From the NCBI GenBank assembly GCA_002794785.1, contig NBBA01000006.1, forward strand, positions 186,001-250,000: DNA of 64,000 bases. Reading direction: 5' to 3'. Positions 37,870-49,399 of the stretch are shown here, piece by piece. Every line of letters starts with the position of its first letter. Position 1 is the first letter of the stretch. This DNA is from Coniferiporia sulphurascens (lineage: Eukaryota; Basidiomycota; Agaricomycetes; Hymenochaetales; Hymenochaetaceae). The position numbers were made by a program, and so were the translations under genes. The notes beneath the pieces were generated by a model. It made no database searches. It was given only the letters and a program-made list of their open reading frames with translations, and had not been told where the DNA came from.

Positions 37870-39217
37870 ATGGCCAACTTCAAGTCCCTCCTTGCCTTCA
37901 TTATCTCTGCGTCTCTTGTCGCAGCGCTGCCGCTCCAAAAGCGCATTGCACAGACTATCGCGGACTCTACCGCCGACTGGGAGCAAGCCTGTGTACGTCT
38001 AACTTCTCCTCTCAAGGCGGTACAATCTTCTAACTAGGCGCGACCCTCTCTCCGTTGACGTATCCGCAGCTCACGGCAGGAGGCGCAACCCAATGCAACC
38101 CGATCTCACAGCAAGCTTTCACGAGTCTCCTCGCAGCGGGAGGCAACTGCGACCAACAGAACGCTGCGGACGCTATGATTGACCTCGCCAAACAGCTGAA
38201 CAACAACGCGGACATGATTCGCCTCTCACAAATCTTCGTCCAACAGCCGCGTAATGCCGTATGTGTACATTCCCCTCTAGAGCTTTGCGAATTACTAATT
38301 GTTCGTCTACACATTCATTTCACGCAGCCCGACAGTCTTCAGGTCCCGTACTGCCAAACCGCGCCGAAAAATGCAGGGCTCAACGGGCTCTTCCATTGTC
38401 AATTTGCGAGCTCGGACTTCACGAAGTTTAGCGGTGATCAGACTGGAAACCTCCCGCTCGGCCTCAGCGCGGTGAGCCCTCCAGGCTCGTGCCCGGCCAA
38501 GACCGACGGACCCGTCCCAGATGGCGTCCAGCTCAACACTCTCGTCCAAAGTCCCGGTACGCCCGAGGGCGGCAGCGCGTAAGCGAAGTTTTTTCTCGTT
38601 CGAACTTGAGCGTGGTTGTTAACTTTATTTCGTAACTGTAGTGCTGCTGCACCTCCGGCCGCTGGTGCGGGCTCTGCTGCCTCTCCAGCAGCTCCTCCGC
38701 CTGCTTCCTCGACCGAGGCGGCTGCAACCTCGCCTCCCGCACCCGCCGCACCTGCTGCCACGGCTGCTGCTGCCGCCCCAGCTGACGCGAAGTCGTTTAC
38801 CTTACGTTAGTCCTTCAATGCTAGCAGTTTTCCGAGCCTTCAGGACAGCTACTAACTCACCGTCTTTCCTTCCTCTATCCCAAACTAGAAAATGGCTTAG
38901 ACGCGCAAAAGGGTAATGCACAGGCGGCGACACTGACCGCGAGCTCGCCATGCACGGACGGTGAAAGCGTCTGCGTGGGCGCACAGTTCGGACAGTGCGT
39001 TGGCGGCAAGCTCGTGCTCACCTCGTGCGCAGGCGGAACCCAGTGCTTCGTGCTCCCGCCCGTCGAGAAGGCTGGCACAGTAAGCATTTGCTTTTCTTTC
39101 GATTTATAAATGTTCTAAATGATTTCATTCGTCTAGTCCGAGGCATGCACGACGGAGGCGGATGCGACGGCGCGTATTGCGGCTACTGGTGCAACGGGTG
39201 GAATAACTGGAGCTTAG
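37870..39217 (+). CDS. Secreted protein with Kex2 site, Ala/Pro hinge and Cys-containing C-terminal domain
   Basis: CDS join(37870..37990,38038..38258,38328..38578,38642..38805,38889..39079,39137..39217), 342 residues. A signal peptide (residues 1-19, FKSLLAFIISASLVAALP) is followed by LQKR, a Kex2-type processing site. A globular domain with several cysteines (about 45-195) leads to an Ala/Pro/Thr-rich hinge (about 200-250). The C-terminal domain (NGLDAQKG ... SSPCTDGESVCVG ... QCVGGKLVLTSCAGGTQCFVLP) occurs in many agaricomycete secreted proteins of unknown role. All five introns are 47-83 nt. The first donor (gtgtac) is the weakest join and was chosen because it alone keeps the frame. It is probably extracellular or wall-associated; the molecular function is unknown. 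Confidence 0.8.
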
Positions 39218-40033
39218 TGATACTGACGAAATTCGGTAGGAATTGAGTCTGAAAATGGTGTTTGAATAAATTTGTGACCACATATGTGCTTGGATTCACC
39301 ATTAATATATTTCACACGACCCTTCCACGTCAGTTCCTCTATTTATACACTGTAGCAAATACTTCTGCATTAAAAAATGAGTTTGATTCATAATTCATAA
39401 GCTCTGACCCTCGGTATGTTAATTGCAAACGTCCCGCTGAAAAATATTTTCGACATAAGTAAGAGATTAATCGGGAATACAACAGACACCTGTTTTGTCG
39501 GTTAAATGGGTAAAACAGATGAGACTCCACGTCTAGATCTACTACGGGTCGGGCACCAGTAATCAGCGGGATTTTGCGAGAGAAAATTAAGGTACATACT
39601 AGTACAAGAGCTTGAAGGGGCGAACGGGCAGTAAGCGAGCTGGGAGCTCCCCTTTCCCTGATGTTTTATATGCACCGGCAACTTTTTTTCCATTCCTTTT
39701 AGGCTACTAGTACTTATTTAACCAATTGATTTTCTGCGACAAATTGCATCGCTATCGTTCTGTACCCCTGCGCGGGCTCCTCCGATTTCGAGCTTACGGG
39801 GTGTCCCGCCCTCATCTGCTATGGCTGCGTGCGCTGTCATTGTTCGTCCTCAGAGGCCATTCTAAGAGGCCGAGGTAAAGGGAAACCATGGGCAGTTTTC
39901 GTTGCCAGTGGTGAAGGCAATCGCCGATGGTTGACGTAATCCATATAAGGCTTGGGAACGGAACCAAATTTTCAGGAAAAAATAAACCTAGCCTTGCCGG
40001 ACTCCCGCCTTCGACGACGACGACGTCCGCCAG
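39218..40033. other. Intergenic upstream of xylulokinase
   Basis: AT-rich, no gene recognised. The minus-strand frame 39812-40204 is a shadow of the xylulokinase first exon. Confidence 0.35.
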
Positions 40034-42703
40034 ATGCCATCGAGGTCGCCGACCGCCCACTTTCTCGGCCTCGAGCTCGCCACTGATCAGCTTCGTGCAT
40101 CCGTAGTCGATGAACAGCTCGACCTTGTTGGCGTTGAGGCCGTAGACTTTGATTCCGAGCTTCCCGAATTTCAGTGAGCTCTTTCCCCTTTTTGTCTCTC
40201 TCATTTGCTAACTGCTACCGTTAGAACTCATGGCGGAATTTTTACGACGCCAGGGGATGCCTACACGACCCCGGTGGAAATGTGGATAAAGGCGCTTGGT
40301 GTGTGAGATACAGGGAAGGCGCTCGCAGAATGGCTAATGTCGAGCAGATCTGCTGCTGCAGAAACTTCAACAAAACTTCGATCTTACGAGGATCAAGTCT
40401 ATTGGGGGGTCTGCCCAGGTGTGTAATTTTTGATGTAATTTTTGATGCTCGTTGTTCATCTGATTTTTCAAAGCACGCGTGTGTATGGTGGAAGAGCTCG
40501 ATGCCTGCACCACTACTGCGATTTAACGACCCCAATCGAACAATTCACGAACATCTTTTTAATGGGGGCAATCCATTCTCCCTTCCAAACACGCCTGTTG
40601 CGCAGGATACGGCGACGTTACCTCAGGCACTCGCGCTCGAACACGCGCTTGGCGGGCCGGACAAGACCGCTGCCCGCCTAGGAACACCTGCGCACGCATC
40701 CCTTACCGCGGCACACGCTCTTCGTATGCGCGAAACGCAGCCGGAAGTCTGGAGGCGTACAGGCCGCATCACGCTCGCGTCGACGTTGCTCTGCAGTCTG
40801 CTTCTTGGCACGTGGGCGCCTACCGCGGAAAGCGAGGCATGTGCAACTGGCATGTGGTCGCACGCTCAGCGCGCATGGGACGATGCCGTCCTCGAGATCG
40901 TGGCCGGCTCGAGTGCATTTGAACATGCAGGAAGACTCAAAATGATGCTCGGCGATGTTGACACGCAGGGCGGTGGGCGCAAAGCCGGGCACATCTCGTC
41001 TTATTTTGTTGATCGCTACGGCTTCAGTCCCGACGCGATCGTGACTCCCTTCATGTCCGATTATCTGTCAACATACCTTTCCCTTTGTCCATCGCCTACC
41101 GATGCCGTTATTTCCTTTGGGCCGATGGACGTTTTGTTAACGACCGCACCTCACTACCTCCCCAACCGCCTGTATACCCTCTTTCCTCATCCCGCCCAGG
41201 AGCCAAACGAGAAGCGACGGTATATTGCGATGCTCATGAGCAGGTGCGTGTTTACTTATGTGCCGCTCCTTCTTATGACGTGACCATGGGAGTCGTAATA
41301 GAAACGGCGATGTACCTCGCGCTCTTGTACGTGACATGTACACGAAAAGCTGGAGCGCATTCGACCGCCTCATTGCTATCGTACCCCCGGGCGGTTCTAT
41401 TGGGTAAGACCAGCACAATTTACTATCAACGTGAGCGTGGCGCTTACGATCATCACGCAGGTTGGATGATAAACTCTTTAGTTTTTGGCACCTCCAGGCC
41501 GAATCATTCCCCTTTTCACACGTCAAGGGAATTTTCCGTTTTGAGACTGGTGTAAAAGTTAACGAGTTCCGCGACCTGCGTGCAAACCCACGTTGTCTGC
41601 TTGAGTCGCAGATTCTCTCCTTCCGCATCCGGTACGCGCGTATGCGCGCCTCCAACCTTTTCTTCCCCGCGAACCGCAACAGTACGAACCAACAATCACT
41701 CCCCATCGCCGGACCTATCCTCTCATTCGACCCCTACTCTCCCACTCCCCTTCCTCGCCGTATCATCGCAACTGGGGCCGCGGCTAACTTCCCGTCTGTC
41801 GTCAATCTTCTCGGTGATGTTTTCAACGCGCCAATCTTTATTCCTGGGACACAGCTTGACTCCGCTCACGCTGTCGCGCCTACCGGACCGGGGAATGTTG
41901 GCGCAGGTCCATCTGCGCAGTTTGCTGCCGCGCACCGTAATGCACCTGCGTCTGGCTTTCCTTCGCGTGCTGCACTCGGCGGTGCATATTCAGCACGGTG
42001 GGTTTGGGGTCGCGAACGCGCCGCCGGCGCTGCCGGTGCCGCCGTCGCATACGAGGACGAAGTACGTCGACTGCTCGCACGTCGATGGAACGCGACCGTC
42101 GGTTTGCGTGCGAAGCAGGGCGCAGGTTCAGGCTCGCATTCACCTGCACCTTACCTGAAACATCAACGCAGTGCAGGGCTTGGCGCTGACGTACTTGTGG
42201 AAGAAGAGGAAGAGGATGATGAGTTCGATACTGGCACTGGTCAGGGGGGTAGTAGCACCGATGCACCGAGCATGGGCTACGGCATGGAGGGCTACTCGTC
42301 TACCCCCATGCCCGCATCGACGCCGCCACCGCGTGTACGCACAGCAACAGGATCTTCTCTCGCGGCATCTACATCTACATCCTCCGCACTATCCGTCTCT
42401 CCGATTGTAAGTGTTGGAAGCGGGGGCGGCAGCGCACTGACGGCGCTCACATCTCCGGACGCACACTCTTACAACTCTGGTGCATCGCCGGGTGCTGTGA
42501 CCCCGACAGACGGCAGTACAGGAGCGGTGCCTGGGGGAATCACACCACTTACTCCCGTCGGCGCGCTGCCGACTGCGGATGCAGAATCGCAACTCGGCTG
42601 GCTCAAAGTTGCGGAGCCAGACGTGGACGCTTTCATGGCGTACGCGTCAATTGTGCCTGAGTTTGTGCGTCTTGAAGGCTTGCTTATCAAGTCTCTCGTA
42701 TGA
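40034..42703 (+). CDS. XKS1: D-xylulokinase with a long C-terminal insertion
   Basis: CDS join(40034..40173,40225..40298,40348..40418,40474..41243,41302..41403,41461..42703), 799 residues. It phosphorylates D-xylulose to xylulose 5-phosphate with ATP, feeding the pentose phosphate pathway. FGGY-kinase features: N-terminal FLGLELATDQLRASVVDE, SIGGSAQHACVWW, CATGMW, ISFGPMDVLL, then FSFWHL and HVKGIFRFETGVKVNEFRDLRANPRCLLESQ and the nucleotide-binding IIATGAAANFPSV. It ends with WLKVAEPDVDAF. Between RWVWGRE and GWLKVAEPD lie about 190 residues of Gly/Ser/Thr/Pro-rich and acidic sequence that ordinary xylulokinases (about 550-620 residues) lack. Introns are 49-58 nt and every join is in frame. 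Confidence 0.9.
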
Positions 42704-44929
42704 GACATCGTCACGTGGGCTCTACCGGGACTTCGCGGTCCGAGGATTTTATTTATTTATTAACTGGGCAACATTGAAGAAAAAGTGAGGGGGCGGGTAA
42801 GGTGAATATAGATCGGAGGGTAGGGCGTCGATGGAGGGGCGGGTGCAGGGTGCGGAGGAGTGGAGACGGGGTCGGGTCAAGTCGTCTGCTAAAAGCGGTT
42901 GCATTCAAGTTACCACATCTACTGCATTATCTATTTTGCAACTACGTGTAGTTTTCTCCATCCCTGTCTGCAGCTGGATGTCCTTTGAGGATACCGCAAG
43001 CCTACAGATGCGCCGTTGGATATTTTGTAACATATCGCGAGTTTCTGTAAGTGTCTACACGTACGTATCTGCACCTCATGGTTTCTCAATTTGGTCCTCC
43101 TGTATGACCTTATATCGTCCTCATTTCTTGTCCGCTTCTTCGAAATCCATACCATATGCATGCGATTTACCCTTCGAACTTGTTTTTGCTTTGAAAATCA
43201 GAGCTCTCCTTACTTTCGAATATTTTCCTGGCACTCTTGGTTTGGGTCATTGTTCCAGATACTTAAACGGGTATTTCTATGCATCCCGCAATAGTTTGGC
43301 GTGTGGCATCACGTTCTTCGTTTTACTCCCAACCTTGTCTTTGACCGCGGTCACCGTCTTCCACTGCAACTAATTCCCGCGCGCGATTGAAGCCGCACAG
43401 CTCATCGACATGACTGAAGGGATGTGTCTGTATCGCTGGTGAACATATAGCCCCGGCGCTATGAGAAAGCACTTTGCAAACAGGCGCACCATCGCGCAAA
43501 ATATACTTTCAAAAATAGGCACGGACACCTTCGAAAGTTGAAGATCGGCGCATTTTTAACGCCTCAAAGCTCAAACAGATTACGACCCTCCGGTCACCAC
43601 GCAGTGATGCTGCGGTTTATGATGATCATATGACCTTGCTTCAACTAGTCTTTCATTTTGGCTAGAAGAGATGAAAATTTCGCTCAAACATGATCCCCCG
43701 GGCCCTAGCGCTGGAACGAACGCTGGTCGACTTGAAATAGTTTCGCTTGGCACCGTTAAGGGAGGACACACGAGGTAAAAGATGTAGAAGGTCTCATCTG
43801 AGCTGGTACTTGATAGTAAGCCCGTTGTGGCCTCCATTGCTTCTTGCGCTGCCGTACTAATATGCCCGTTAAATAAAACTTTAGAGTCCAGCAATGATTC
43901 TGATGATAGCGCCCAGTGATCGAACCACGGTTGGTTGCCGTGTGCTCATATATCACTACCACAGGGTGTGAACCGGTGAACGTTAATGTTGATCACTCTA
44001 ACTTCCCTATATAAGTTAATTCCATCACCAGTCCAAATTCCTGGAGGAACCTCAGAACGCCTGGTGCCCATCTTTCGACCTTCTACGTCGCGATTATCCA
44101 AAAGCGCACCTTGAGCACTATAATCGTTCATTATGCTGTCGGTCCGCTCCGAACCCAATGGCTCCAGTGCAGTCTTGTCTACTATCACACTCTACGGTTA
44201 TAGTACCTACGTCCAGGTCGCGATCACCACCGTTTTGTGCTATGACACCAGTTGAGTCGGACAGCGGAATAAGCACTGAAGATGATGGTCTCTAAATCTT
44301 TTCTGGCAGTCACTACATTCGATAAAGAGGTAATATTTCTATCTCTCTTCAGCCGTATTATTTCCCCTTTACTAACTCTCCTTCCGCAATTTAGGTTGAA
44401 TACTTCTGGGTAAGTGTCGCCCTTCCTCCTGCTTGACACAATAGTACTTAGCTAGATTACGAACAAAAAGAGTTCCCCTCGGAAGTTCACCAGCATCGTC
44501 TACTTTTTTGTGAGTACACGCAACAACCTTGATCACCGGAGAAGCCGCTGACAGCTGATTGTGTACTTTATTTTCCATAGAATCGATACGTAGGAATCCT
44601 TGCCGCAATCGCAAACTTGACATGTGAGCGTAACACGTCAGGCACCGAACGTGCTTGTTAGTCAAACTCAACGAAATAACTTTAGTATATTCTCTTCATA
44701 CGAATACGGAATTGTAAGCATATCATACCGTTGATCTTGCAGTAACGTCTTTAATAATATGGAAAATGTCTTAGATGTGAGGATTGCACGCAAAGCATTT
44801 TCTCCAGTCGCACTAAGCTAACAAGCGTGCAGGCAACTTTTCCGCGTGGACGTGGCATGTGGCAGGTGAGCTAGAACTATACTAGATCCTGCTGCTAGGC
44901 CTGGTATAGCTAATTGCGCCTTGAATTAA
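42704..44929. other. Gene-poor interval, no gene assigned
   Basis: A plus-strand frame at 42831-43373 (180 codons) lacks any domain. On the minus strand between 44671 and 43580 several frames follow one another with Cys/His pairs (for example Cys-Ser-Asp-Cys...His-His-Leu-Gln-Cys near 44330-44270), but no consistent splice joins could be built. This could be a decayed gene or transposon; I could not support a call. Confidence 0.25.
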
Positions 44930-45834
44930 GACTGGATAACTATCGTTCTGATAGATTGTACGGAATGCTTTCCATAACATCACTGCTATCCTTAACAACT
45001 TTGCACCGCAGACATTCTCGTGATGAGAGTCCTCGCATTGTTTTCCAGAGGTACGAGGCTGTGTAATACTTTCAGTATCAAAGTGCCCTTAACATAAATT
45101 AAAATTGACAGCGAGGAAAATGGTCGTGTGCCTAAATATCTTGTTCATTGCAGAAGCAGCCGTCATGCTGGGAATTGAAATCAACACGATGATAAAGGAG
45201 AAAAGTGAGCAATGGGCTGTCTTAGTATCACAGTCAAGCATATTAATAATAACAACTTAGTATCCGTGGGAGAGACCGAAGGGTTCGCATTTTGTGGTAC
45301 CAAGGGCAAACTTCCTTCCGTATTCGACACCCTTTATTGGTCAGTGTCAGGATCCGCCGAACGATTTTGTATTTTGTGTTTACACTATAGCAGGGCGGTT
45401 TCATTACTCACTGAGCTCATTTTGATGTGTTTGGCTCTCTACAAAGCCTCACAATTCTGGCGGACGTCTGCTGGATTAAGCGGCATGCGTCTCGTCAGAG
45501 TGCTCATCCAAGACCAAGCTATATACTTCGTTTTGTGAGTGCATACTTGCCCTTGTATACTCACGTACTACTGGTCAGTCTAATGGTGCGCCTTTTCAGA
45601 GTGATGGCGAGCGGTGCGGCTCATATCACGTATTTCTGGGTGGACCAACATGGCTACGTCGCCCCTGCTGTTGCGGGCATTGTGGAGTATATATTCGCAT
45701 CCACTACGTTTCCATGCATAATAGGCTGTCGGATGTTGGTGCACTTGGATGAGGCTCTCGAAAAGGGTGTCAACGAAGGCACGAGTTACAGACTTGGAAG
45801 CACGGGCGGCGTGAGCGAGATACAGTTCGCCTGA
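44930..45834 (+). CDS. DUF6533-like multi-helix membrane protein (5' end unresolved)
   Basis: Small exons rebuilt by splice sites: about 44930-44957, 45012-45050, 45112-45204, about 45256-45346, about 45396-45534 and 45600-45834. They give MRVLALFSRARK, then a transmembrane segment (VVCLNILFIAEAAVMLGIEI), a short Cys-containing extracellular loop, a helix (AVSLLTELILMCLALYKA), the strongly conserved GMRLVRVLIQDQAIYFV, and the C-terminus RMLVHLDEALEKGVNEGTSYR ending in EIQFA. This series is characteristic of an abundant agaricomycete family of putative seven-helix proteins with an N-terminal DUF6533 domain. The N-terminal helices could not be found, so the gene may be truncated. The function is unknown. 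Confidence 0.5.
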
Positions 45835-46411
45835 GATCTCTGGACTCCATATAATGCTCTGCATATTTTTGGTATGACGAACCGGATGAAGATACCCCTA
45901 TTACTTGGACACGTGGAGCGGCCGCAAGTCTCTTGACAAAGAGGTGCGCGCCTAGTTTTTACTTCGGTTAATTAGTAAGCTCTCTATCTCATGACGGCAT
46001 AAAATGTAATTCGACTTGAGGCCTTTGAAGGATAAATATACTAGTTCAGAAACCGAATTGCCAAACATGTTCTGTATAATGTACTATGCCCACTTCAGTC
46101 ACATTCATCAATAGTCGTGTAATCAAGCGTCGTAAGTGCGGAATTAAATACAGCAAACAGATACAGAGCAGAACAACATTGCCCGTATGGGTAGTCCACA
46201 GAAAAGTGCACAAGGCAAAACAAAATGCAAGAGTCCAACAGAAATATAGAAGGGGGTATCCAAGCTATACAAAGATATTCGGGGCGGTGCGTGAGAACAA
46301 AAGAAAAAGTCAATGCGAGTAGGCTCCGAGTTAGCTCGGCAGATCAAGAATCTGCGAGCCCTTCCGCGCATAATCCGCAACCGATGCATTCAAGACAAGC
46401 TGAGGGAATAA
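45835..46411. other. Intergenic (convergent genes)
   Basis: Lies between the 3' ends of the DUF6533-like gene and the minus-strand cysteine-tailed gene. AT-rich; probably 3' UTRs. No gene is seen. Confidence 0.35.
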
Positions 46412-47009
46412 TTAATGATTAAGTTCATGACGGAGACGTATGATTGTGGAGTGATGCTCACCGAGACCGCCGCAGCAAGCACAAAGATAGCATGGACAAC
46501 AACACGGATTCTCGAAGGCGCCTTTGCAACACCACGCAGATAGCATGACAGCGAGAATCACGACGACGACAAAACCGACCACTATGACAATAACGTAGAC
46601 TGATGGGAACGAACCGGAGTTTGTTCAGCCAAATGGAATGATAATTTATCAGGAAAAGCAAGAAAAACACACGTTTATTTTTCACGAAAGTGCTATCACT
46701 GGTTCCGGTCGTCGTCGTGCCAGTCGATTGGCGCTTTCCCAAAAGCCCTCCACCAAGGTCCGTCGTGAGCCCGAGCACTGTTTCCCAGTCGAGAAACGAG
46801 GCCAGGAGCGCGAAGATAACGAGTAGAGAGATGCTTGCTGCGACGAAGTGGAAGATCCGCCGCCTCCTTTTCTTGTGGCAATGGCCGTGACCATGACAAG
46901 AGGCCTCCTCGTCGCACTGGGCAGAGCTCTTGATCGGCTCTTTCAGCATCGAGAAGTCCATGGCGAACTGAGGCAGAGGCTGGTATGCAGCTGCTTTCGT
47001 GGACGACAT
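46412..47009 (-). CDS. Two-helix membrane protein with cysteine-rich tail
   Basis: CDS complement(join(46412..46599,46700..47009)), 165 residues. The N-terminal half has a basic/His-Cys cluster (CHGHGHCHKKRRRR) before a transmembrane helix (about residues 58-80) and a Thr-rich loop. After a 100-nt intron a second helix (VYVIVIVVGFVVVVILAVML) leads into AWCCKGAFENPCCCPCYLCA, a palmitoylation-like cysteine cluster. The ATG at 47009 was chosen over the upstream frame because of its Ser-Ser-Thr-Lys context and because the upstream part has no domain. The donor (gtgata) is weak but is the only one giving the second helix. Similar small Cys-tailed proteins occur in agaricomycetes; the function is unknown. 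Location is probably plasma membrane. Confidence 0.6.
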
Positions 47010-47708
47010 TACTTCGGACTGCAGAGCTGTAGGTGACGCGAAAATACTGAGAAAAGAGATATTTCCGAGCGGAGGAAGGGGAGAAGAGAAAATATCACTT
47101 GGTCGGCGGGTACACGGCGACAGTGGTTGATTTAAGAGAAACGCGATCGTATTTGTTACGTAATCGATGCGAACTGCGCACACAGCCTCGACTTTATGCC
47201 AAGTAATTCGGGCGCCACATTTACTGCGCAGTTACTGCATCCCTCTCGCGGCGAGAACGGATGAACTGGAAACTATGACCCGAGTTCTTCACGAGGCAGT
47301 GTATTGAGGCAATGCACTGCCTCGATTGCAGTAGGACGTTCTCATCGTGCTCCCGCTAGATTGCCAGAATAATTCTACGACGCCGCGCCCGCAGTAGACC
47401 AGTTACTGCATCGCATCAGGTAGCACTGTTTATCAAGATTGCGGCCTGAATTTCTGCTTGGCATCACCATAGGTGGACTTAGTAGGCTCAACGGGATGGA
47501 TGATTGTTTAGGTGCTTCGATATACCCCGGGCCCCAGACGCACGCTGGAGATGGTCTGTCAGTTGATTTTTATTTATTTTGATTGCACTCAGACGTAGTG
47601 TATGTGTGAGTCCACAAAATGTTTCAAGTGCTAGTGTATTTATTTTACATATATTGGACGTTGACATGTTGCAAGAGGATAGTTGTGCGTTCTTAACGAG
47701 GACTTGAT
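47010..47708. other. Intergenic
   Basis: Between the cysteine-tailed protein (start side) and the lectin (end side). Contains the tandem-like text gaggcagtg/gaggcaatgcactgcctcg at about 47291-47325, a small imperfect palindrome. No gene is seen. Confidence 0.35.
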
Positions 47709-48365
47709 TCATACTGTAAAGAATCACTCAATCAGCATAAACATATTCACGACTCAAAGCGGCCCCAAATGCCTGGGAGAGGACACTGGTACTCACCACG
47801 TTCGAACCTCCACAGCTGGTTTTTGCCCTCAGTTGCCTCCCATAGAGTAATGAGCGTTCCCGGCTGCGAGGAGAAAAGGACGCAATAAGCAAATCGATCA
47901 TACCTTTGTGTGAGTACATCGCACACAGGAATCGGGAAAGAAAAAGCTCACCGTTGGGTTTCCCATATCCGAAAGGTCGAAGTTGAACTCAGTGCCAGGC
48001 CAGAACACGCGCCAGACACACCCGTCGAAGCCGTCCCGGCGTATGGCCCACTTCGTCGCGTAGGTGCTCGCGACGAGGCGCTCGTAATTCTGCGGTGGGC
48101 CCTCGATGGCGAGGTAAAGCCCTGAAGAGGCGCCCTGGAGCGTCTGATTGTCGTCCTCGTCTGGAGCACTCACGACCCACTGGAGCGTGCGCGAGTCAGG
48201 TGTTAGCATCAAGGAAGAGTATAAATGAAAAGGCATGCGAACCTGCTGGTTTCCACCGTCGTGGTCGGGGTACCCAATGATGGATTTGTTGTCGCCGCCC
48301 GACAGGTCTAGGGCGTTGTTTCCGAGGACGTTAATGAGCTTGTACGTTCCTGGTGCGATGGACAT
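47709..48365 (-). CDS. Ricin-B-type beta-trefoil lectin-like protein
   Basis: Exons on the complement: 48365-48243, 48179-47952, 47863-about 47795 and a terminal exon completing codons near 47713-47709; the product is about 140 residues. It begins SIAPGTYKLINVLGNNALDL, a first trefoil strand typical of cytoplasmic mushroom lectins. It continues with WVVSAP, an inserted-looking LQGASSGLYLAI repeat, and LWRFER, whose Trp marks the third lobe. There is no signal peptide, as in the cytoplasmic defence lectins of fruiting bodies; sugar specificity cannot be read from sequence. The last splice (donor after CGTG, acceptor ttacag) is an inference: without it the frame would read on to a TGA at 47747. 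The family includes protease inhibitors and nematode-active lectins. Confidence 0.75.
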
Positions 48366-49399
48366 TGTGTATTGACTGCAGATGTCGGAGTCCGTTCAAG
48401 ACAGGAGGAAACAGACGATATATGGAAAGGCTGTTATTTAACGACCGAGGGAGCTCAATGCGTCCCGCTTTTATACTTTTTAGAAACCACTTCTCAGTCT
48501 CCAAAGACGGTCCACGAGTCATCGATAGCTACTGTAGAGTCACAATCACATAAAAATTCGTGAAGGTGACGCCCCAAGGGTAGCCACAGAAAATGGCGCT
48601 AGAGATTGTGACACGGAATAGCCGAGCGGGCAGCTCCAAGACGCATTCCCCTTCCATGAAATGAGACTTTTCTTCTACTAGTCACAGTAAAAGCGAAATG
48701 ATGCTTGAAGTCCAGCGGGTTGGCCTACCACAGTTCCCAGACGACATTTGTGAATAGTTCAAAAGAGTACAACTTTCCGGCCCGTCCTGCTTCAAAGATT
48801 TGTAGAAATATCGAGACCATGAACTTTCAACGGGGAGGTACCAGTGCTACAGTGTACGTTTTTCATGGAAGATCGAAATTTCAGATTTCTTCCTTCAGTC
48901 ACGTGCGCGTACAGAGGAATAAACTGTTACGTAAGTGTAAAAACTCCGAGTCTCACTCACTCAGGCTGGTTTTCTTCCCCGACTCCAGCACTTAGCTGTT
49001 GCCGCTTTTGCTTACCCTTGGTGACCCTGTTTTTTTATATGCTTGGCCCTCTGTAATGTCCAGGACGGCCTACTTGCAATATTCTCGGGAAACTTGTTTT
49101 TATCGCCTACGTGTTTGTCTTTTTGCGTTCACTCGCGTTCGGCTATATCTATGGTGTTGCGGCGATGTCAGATTGAATCTGCTAGGGCTTTCAGAACGAA
49201 GTAATCGCCGTACATGTGTACAAGGGGCATGCTAAATTGTCCTGTCGAGCTTTCTCCTTTAGTCTGGGATGTCCCTCTGACTGGTGTCAGCCTCTATAAC
49301 CTGGTGCACGAGCTGGCCACCTCGATTCTTGGGCATTCTACAGATACTCCAGGCTTGCTTTCGTTCTCAGGTCTGTGCAAGCGACCTCCAGCTCACAAC
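48366..49399. other. Intergenic (divergent genes)
   Basis: Spacer between the divergent lectin and four-helix membrane gene, so it holds both promoters. Open frames are short and lack domains. The frame of the downstream gene stays open upstream of its ATG from 49214. Confidence 0.35.

Noticed and set aside
39812..40204. 130-codon minus-strand frame
   Set aside because: Antisense shadow of the xylulokinase first exon.
42831..43373. 180-codon plus-strand frame after xylulokinase
   Set aside because: No domain, no signal, no paralogue; composition looks random.
43895..43960. TTCGATC-like T-arm resembling a tRNA
   Set aside because: The flanking bases do not form a T-stem or acceptor stem. 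A similar ggttcgatcc at about 51647 is inside a methyltransferase exon/intron border.
43580..44671. Possible multi-exon minus-strand gene with Cys/His pairs
   Set aside because: Frames follow one another suggestively but no GT-AG joins gave one continuous protein. Left as unassigned.
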